Shown here: positions 7,245 through 10,960 of the stretch, in pieces
Numbering within the stretch: position 1 is the stretch's first letter
How the letters are laid out: each line of letters begins with the position of its first letter
Assembly (NCBI GenBank): GCA_030150795.1
Contig: JASLFF010000418.1
Coordinates: forward strand, 1-10,960
Length of the DNA stretch: 10,960 nt
Direction: 5' to 3'
DNA from: Terriglobales bacterium
GTDB taxonomy: Bacteria; Acidobacteriota; Terriglobia; Terriglobales; Gp1-AA117
Notes under the pieces: model-generated
Databases searched by the model: none
Seen by the model: the letters and a program-made list of their open reading frames with translations, nothing else
Told to the model about the DNA's origin: nothing
Made by a program: the position numbers and the translations under genes

Positions 7245-7286
7245 AGATTTTCTTAGTTCCCTAAATAAAGATTTTCTTAGTTCTCT
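7239..7286 (+). repeat. 24-bp tandem duplication across a stop codon
   Basis: Two adjacent 24-base units (7239-7262 and 7263-7286) differ at one base, TTCCCT versus TTCTCT at the end. The first unit contains the last codon and TAA stop of the upstream secreted-protein gene. Each unit carries a CTTAG, 4-base loop, CTAA(G/A) hairpin; it is a perfect 5-bp stem in the second copy (7276-7289) and 4 bp in the first. The stems are short and lack a T-tract, so a terminator role is doubtful. Confidence 0.85.
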
Positions 7287-7331
7287 AAGGTGCAGTGAAT
7301 TGCACAAGGATGAAAATCAGAAAAAAATAAA

Positions 7332-7375
7332 GTTGTGTTAAGCCAGTGTTTATGCGGGTAATCGCACAACCCCGC
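7332..7375 (+). other. Interleaved inverted repeats in the copper oxidase leader
   Basis: GTTGTG (7332-7337) can pair with CACAAC (7365-7370), and GCGGG (7354-7358) with CCCGC (7371-7375). The two pairings interleave in pseudoknot order, but no bases separate the two downstream arms, so they are more likely alternatives than simultaneous. They end 28 bases before the GTG start of the oxidase gene. The 159-base gap 7245-7403 otherwise shows no clear -35/-10 pair. Confidence 0.25.
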
Positions 7376-7403
7376 TCAATGTAGCTGAATCTTACTCGTT
7401 ATT

Positions 7404-10049
7404 GTGCGCCACTCAAGCTCCCTTGTTCGTAGAGGGGCGTCCGCCTTCGTCGTACTAGTTCTGTTCGTTGCAGCAGTAGCTGTACGCAGTAACGCCCAAG
7501 CTTCCACCCAAGGCCAATGGACGGCGGTTTCCAACTGGCCCACCCGAGCCGTTCACACCACTTTGCTTCCGGATGGCCGTGTCTTTTTTGTTTCTTATTA
7601 TGATGAGTCGCTGCACCCCAATATCTGGGACCCGGTGAGTAACACGTTCACTGCCACAGCAGCTTCTTCTTTCAGGTTGTTCTGCGCCGGCCATACCACA
7701 CTGGCTGATGGACGTGTGTTTATTGCCGGCGGTCACATTGCCGACTTTACGGGATATCCGCATGCTGTGATATTTGATCCGGCGACGAATGGGTTTACTT
7801 CATTGCCGGACATGAATACCGGCCGCTGGTATCCCACGGCAACGACCTTGCCCAATGGCGATGTGCTGGTGGTTTCCGGCGACATCAACGCAAATACCAA
7901 TGTAGACACGCTTCCACAGGTCTTCCAATTTTCCACCAAGACGTGGCGCAACCTCACGACGGCACAACTGTCTCAACCGCTTTATCCCAACATGTTGGTG
8001 GCGCCGAACGGTAAAGTCTTCAATGCCGGCCCCAGCCGCCAGACGCGTTATCTAAATACAGCAGGAACAGGAGCGTGGACCAACGTTGCGGTGCTGAACT
8101 TCGGCGGAGTTCGCGACTACGGTCCAGCAGTAATGTATTCCCCGGGCAAAGTCCTGGACGTTGGCGGCTCCGATCCTCCGACTGCTACGGCCGAAGTCAT
8201 TGACCTGAACGCGACTACGCCTGCGTGGAAATTCACCAGCAGCATGCATTTTCCGCGGCGTCAGCATAATGCAGTCATCCTGCCGGATGGAAAAGTCTTT
8301 ATTGTAGGCGGAAGCAGCGCAGGCGGATTTGACACTTCCACTTCTCCGGTGCTGCCGACAGAAATGTGGGACCCTGCCACGGGACAATTTACGGTGATGG
8401 CCAGCATAGCTGTCTATCGTGGCTATCATTCCACGGCGCTGTTATTGGCAGATGGCCGCGTGCTGTCTGCAGGCGGTAACGTAGGCGGCCCAAATGCTCA
8501 GTTGTTCTCGCCGCCTTATCTTTTTGCGGGAACGCGACCCAGCATCGCTTCAGCTCCAACCAGCGCGGGGTACGGACAGACGGTTTTCGTTGGGACGCCG
8601 GATGCAGCTTCCGTCAGCAAGGTGACTCTATTGAAGCAAGCTTCTGTCACGCACACCAACAGCATGAGCCAGGGATTCCAGACCCTGAGCTTCACCATGA
8701 CCAGCACAGGGCTCAACGTGACTATGCCGGCAAATGCAAACCTGGCGACGCCCGGATATTACATGCTGTTTATCCTGAACGGCGCTGGCGTGCCATCTGT
8801 CGGCAGCATTATCCAGATTTCTGCGACTGCGGCGGCGGTCGGAACCGTGACCGGTAAAGTCACGAATACAGCAGGCGCGCCGATTTCAGGCGCTTCCGTT
8901 TCCGCTGATGGCAATGGCGCTATCACCGGCTCTGACGGCGGCTATACCTTGCAGCTTCCCGGGGGGACAGCAACTCTTACGGCTGCTCTTGCCGGATATC
9001 AGAATGCCTCAGAGAGCGTAACGGTCACATCAGGACAAAGCACGCAGGCAGCCACGCTGCAAATCCAGCCCACCAATCCTGGCAATGTGACTGGCTCGGT
9101 AGTGAACAGTAGTGGCACAGGGCTTTCCGGGGCTACAGTCTCCGCCGCAGGATTAAGTACTACCAGCGCAGCCGACGGTAGTTACATGCTGAGTAATCTC
9201 CCGGCGGGACAAACGACGATCCAGGCTTCTCTTACGGGATTTCAGTCAGGTTCAGCTTCCGTGGCGGTGGTTGCCGGCACCACAACGGCTGCTCCAGCCA
9301 TCACACTGGTTTCCGGCAGCGGATCAATCACCGGGAGCGTAAAGAACACATCGGGAGGAGCGATTGTGGGCGCTTCTGTTGGATTTGGCGGCGGTACTGC
9401 TACCACGGACGCAAACGGAAATTACACTTTAACCGGCGTACCGGTCGGGACGGTGCAACTGGTAGCCTCAGCCAGCGGTTTCCAGAGCTCAACCCAGAGC
9501 GTCACCGTTACAGGCGGAAATACCAGCACGGCAAATTTCACGCTGGCAGCAGGCGCTACTGCTGGAACTGTGACAGGAAAAATCACCAATGCTTCCAGCG
9601 GTGCGATTGTTGCAGCAGCCACGGTAAGCTGGAGCGGCGGATCAACCACCACTAACACCAGCGGCATTTATACGCTGACGAATGTCACCGCCGGGACCCA
9701 GAACATCACCGCCGTCAAAACCGGCTATCTGACTCGTACGCTCGCCGTCGGCGTGACGGGAGGCGCAACCAGCACTCTCAATATTCCCATTGCAACCGCC
9801 GGAAAAATCTCTGTGAAAGTTGTTACGTCTGCCGGAGCTGTCGTCAGCGGTGCAACTGTAACGATCAAGGGAGGAGTAGTCGCAACTACTGTCTCTGGAT
9901 CCAGCGGTTCTACCGGGTTATTTACCACCAACTGGATTCCAGTGGGCACGTACACCGTTACGGTTGCCAAGAGCGGCTTTGCCACACAGACTAAAACCAC
10001 AACCGTTTCCAGTGGCGTAACCACGTCACTCACGTTCACGGGATTCTAG
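7404..10049 (+). CDS. Secreted galactose/glyoxal-oxidase-like copper radical oxidase with five C-terminal repeats
   Basis: The 881-residue product starts at a GTG, giving a signal peptide (cleavage probably after A33, NAQA); no strong Shine-Dalgarno precedes it. Residues 36-365 hold seven kelch-like blades, each with an (L/P)DGRVF..GG-type motif. An E-set domain (DUF1929 type, 370-473) follows, ending TPGYYMLFILNGAGVPSVG, very like fungal galactose oxidase. The copper site appears complete: C94 (RLFCAGH) and Y143 (GRWYPT) for the thioether cofactor, Y341-H342 (RGYHST) and H417 (VTHTNS). The family oxidises primary alcohols or aldehydes to the next oxidation state with release of H2O2; the substrate here is unknown. 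Residues 480-881 are five ~80-residue carboxypeptidase-regulatory-like beta-sandwiches starting at 480, 560, 640, 721 and 800 (GTVTGKVTN, YTL, AGYQ/TGF signatures), probably surface or glycan-binding spacers. The HAF gene follows by 11 bases. Confidence 0.9.
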   Translation: MRHSSSLVRRGASAFVVLVLFVAAVAVRSNAQASTQGQWTAVSNWPTRAVHTTLLPDGRVFFVSYYDESLHPNIWDPVSNTFTATAASSFRLFCAGHTTLADGRVFIAGGHIADFTGYPHAVIFDPATNGFTSLPDMNTGRWYPTATTLPNGDVLVVSGDINANTNVDTLPQVFQFSTKTWRNLTTAQLSQPLYPNMLVAPNGKVFNAGPSRQTRYLNTAGTGAWTNVAVLNFGGVRDYGPAVMYSPGKVLDVGGSDPPTATAEVIDLNATTPAWKFTSSMHFPRRQHNAVILPDGKVFIVGGSSAGGFDTSTSPVLPTEMWDPATGQFTVMASIAVYRGYHSTALLLADGRVLSAGGNVGGPNAQLFSPPYLFAGTRPSIASAPTSAGYGQTVFVGTPDAASVSKVTLLKQASVTHTNSMSQGFQTLSFTMTSTGLNVTMPANANLATPGYYMLFILNGAGVPSVGSIIQISATAAAVGTVTGKVTNTAGAPISGASVSADGNGAITGSDGGYTLQLPGGTATLTAALAGYQNASESVTVTSGQSTQAATLQIQPTNPGNVTGSVVNSSGTGLSGATVSAAGLSTTSAADGSYMLSNLPAGQTTIQASLTGFQSGSASVAVVAGTTTAAPAITLVSGSGSITGSVKNTSGGAIVGASVGFGGGTATTDANGNYTLTGVPVGTVQLVASASGFQSSTQSVTVTGGNTSTANFTLAAGATAGTVTGKITNASSGAIVAAATVSWSGGSTTTNTSGIYTLTNVTAGTQNITAVKTGYLTRTLAVGVTGGATSTLNIPIATAGKISVKVVTSAGAVVSGATVTIKGGVVATTVSGSSGSTGLFTTNWIPVGTYTVTVAKSGFATQTKTTTVSSGVTTSLTFTGF
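8841..10046 (+). repeat. Five in-frame carboxypeptidase-regulatory-like repeats
   Basis: Units begin at 8841, 9081, 9321, 9564 and 9801, about 240 bases apart. Each encodes the pattern G.(V/I)TG.V.N..G..(V/L)(S/V)GA.V, then a (D/N)G.Y.L strand, a G...(V/I) turn and a (A/T)GF or GY ending with a V.V..G...T strand. The fifth is most divergent: it opens GKISVKVVTSAG and contains GLFTTNWIPVGTYTVTV. DNA identity between units is low, so the duplications are old and unlikely to recombine. Confidence 0.85.
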
Positions 10050-10053
10050 GAGA
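10048..10053 (+). promoter_or_regulatory. Strong ribosome binding site of the HAF-repeat gene
   Basis: AGGAGA overlaps the TAG stop of the copper oxidase gene and lies 7 bases before the ATG at 10061. There is no space for a separate promoter or terminator, so the two genes are probably one transcript. Confidence 0.75.
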
Positions 10054-10060
10054 GAACAGA

Positions 10061-10960
10061 ATGAAAAACGGCCAAAATACCAATTTGCTGATGATCGCCG
10101 TCATCGTTTCTTTTCTGGCTTCCTCTTTGGGGCCCAGCGCGGCGGCGCAAACCTATACCGCTACCGATCTGGGCACTCTTCATGCCGGCAGCGCACGTGT
10201 GCACGGCGTGAATGAGTCCGGGCAGGCCGTGGGCGCTTCCGGGCATCCGCACGGTGCGGATACGCATGCGTTTTTCTGGCAGAAGCAGGTAGGCATTCGC
10301 GATCTGGGCACACTGCCCGGAGGCGACTACAGCGCTGCTTACGCCATCAATGACTCAGGCCTGGTGGTAGGCACTTCAAACACGGCAACCAGCACGCACG
10401 CGTTTTCCTGGACTCAAGCCCAGGGTCTTACCGATCTTGGAACTCTTCCGGGCACAAACGCGAGTTCAGCGCTTGCCATCAACAATCAGGGCCAGATTGT
10501 GGGTAGCTCCGGGAACCATGCAGCTATATGGTCCGGCGGTAGCATTCAGGATCTAGGCACCCTTGGCGGCGCGACGAGTGAAGCGCATGGCATCAATAAT
10601 GCGGGCGCGGTTGTCGGAGTGTCTGATACCAGCACTGGCCCACATGCCTTTTTGTGGCAAAGCGGCGCCATGCAGGACCTGGGCCTGCTTCCCGGCGATA
10701 CCAGCAGCCGCGCCGACCATATAAATGACAGCGGAATGGTCGTTGGATCGTCGGAAGGTAGCGGAGGCGTTCGCGCTTTCGTATGGACCAGCGCTGCCGG
10801 TATGCAGCCGCTGGCTTCTGACGGAACTTACAGTGAAGCATTTGACATCAACAACGCCGGCCAGGTGGTGGGTGAAGAAGCTTCGGCTCTTGGCACGCGG
10901 GCATTTCTGTGGACTGCCAAAGCGGGATTGATCGACCTGAACGAAGCCGTTTCCAATCTA
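10061..10960 (+). CDS. Secreted HAF-repeat protein (3' end beyond window)
   Basis: I translated this by hand; the frame is open for 300 codons to the window edge with no stop. A signal peptide (LLMIAVIVSFLASSLGPSAAA, cleavage near A29) is followed by tandem ~43-residue units of the HAF family of probable extracellular repeats. Each unit has the pattern (I/L).DLGTLPGG.(S/Y)S.A.(A/G)IN..G.VVG.S.....HAF.W. HAF.W motifs or variants start at residues 69 (HAFFW), 113 (HAFSW), 153 (HAAIW), 196 (HAFLW), 238 (RAFVW) and 280 (RAFLW), giving six repeats; the last reads LIDLNEAV, as commonly seen near the end of such arrays. The fold is probably a beta-propeller. No enzymatic role is known to me. Coupling to the upstream copper oxidase suggests coexpression and a shared extracellular job, which is inference. 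Confidence 0.9.
   Translation, partial: MKNGQNTNLLMIAVIVSFLASSLGPSAAAQTYTATDLGTLHAGSARVHGVNESGQAVGASGHPHGADTHAFFWQKQVGIRDLGTLPGGDYSAAYAINDSGLVVGTSNTATSTHAFSWTQAQGLTDLGTLPGTNASSALAINNQGQIVGSSGNHAAIWSGGSIQDLGTLGGATSEAHGINNAGAVVGVSDTSTGPHAFLWQSGAMQDLGLLPGDTSSRADHINDSGMVVGSSEGSGGVRAFVWTSAAGMQPLASDGTYSEAFDINNAGQVVGEEASALGTRAFLWTAKAGLIDLNEAVSNL

Noticed and set aside
7290..7305. GTGCA/TGCAC hairpin after the tandem duplication as a terminator
   Set aside because: A 5-bp stem followed by an A-rich, not T-rich, stretch on the plus strand.

Overview
The window is 10,960 bases of moderately GC-rich DNA (roughly 55% by eye). It looks like a chromosomal segment of an acidobacterium or similar soil bacterium. 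This placement is inferred from the gene content: a secreted copper-radical-oxidase-like protein with carboxypeptidase-regulatory-like repeats, a HAF-repeat protein, a LytS/LytTR signalling pair and small secreted proteins of unknown function. No marker gene fixes the taxonomy. I see no mobile element, CRISPR array, tRNA or rRNA.

Layout. (1) Bases 47-2791, plus strand: a complete pyruvate, phosphate dikinase gene. (2) Bases 2812-2847: a hairpin lying between the converging ppdK and YceI-TPR genes, probably a shared terminator. (3) Bases 6593 down to 2902, minus strand, in transcription order: a 200-residue protein of unknown family, a four-helix membrane histidine kinase of the LytS/YehU type, its LytTR response regulator (overlapping by ATGA), and an exported YceI-domain protein with a C-terminal TPR module. 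(4) Bases 6594-6707: a divergent intergenic region. (5) Bases 6708-7244, plus strand: a small secreted protein of unknown function whose stop codon lies in a 24-bp tandem duplication. (6) Bases 7404-10960, plus strand: an apparent two-gene operon. It encodes a galactose-oxidase/glyoxal-oxidase-like protein with five C-terminal beta-sandwich repeats, then, 11 bases later, a secreted HAF-repeat protein that runs off the window.

The most interesting element is a pair of perfect 12-bp direct repeats 21 bp apart, just after the response-regulator stop codon and about 90 bp upstream of the YceI-TPR start. Their core (ACCATTCR, N13, ACCATTCR, read on the minus strand) has the geometry, and nearly the sequence, of known LytTR-regulator sites such as those of BtsR/YehT and AlgR. 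This suggests that the kinase/regulator pair directly controls the adjacent exported YceI-TPR protein, a self-contained envelope-signalling module. The other point of note is the domain architecture of the copper oxidase: all expected active-site residues are present on a seven-bladed propeller, fused to five repeats and paired with a second secreted repeat protein.
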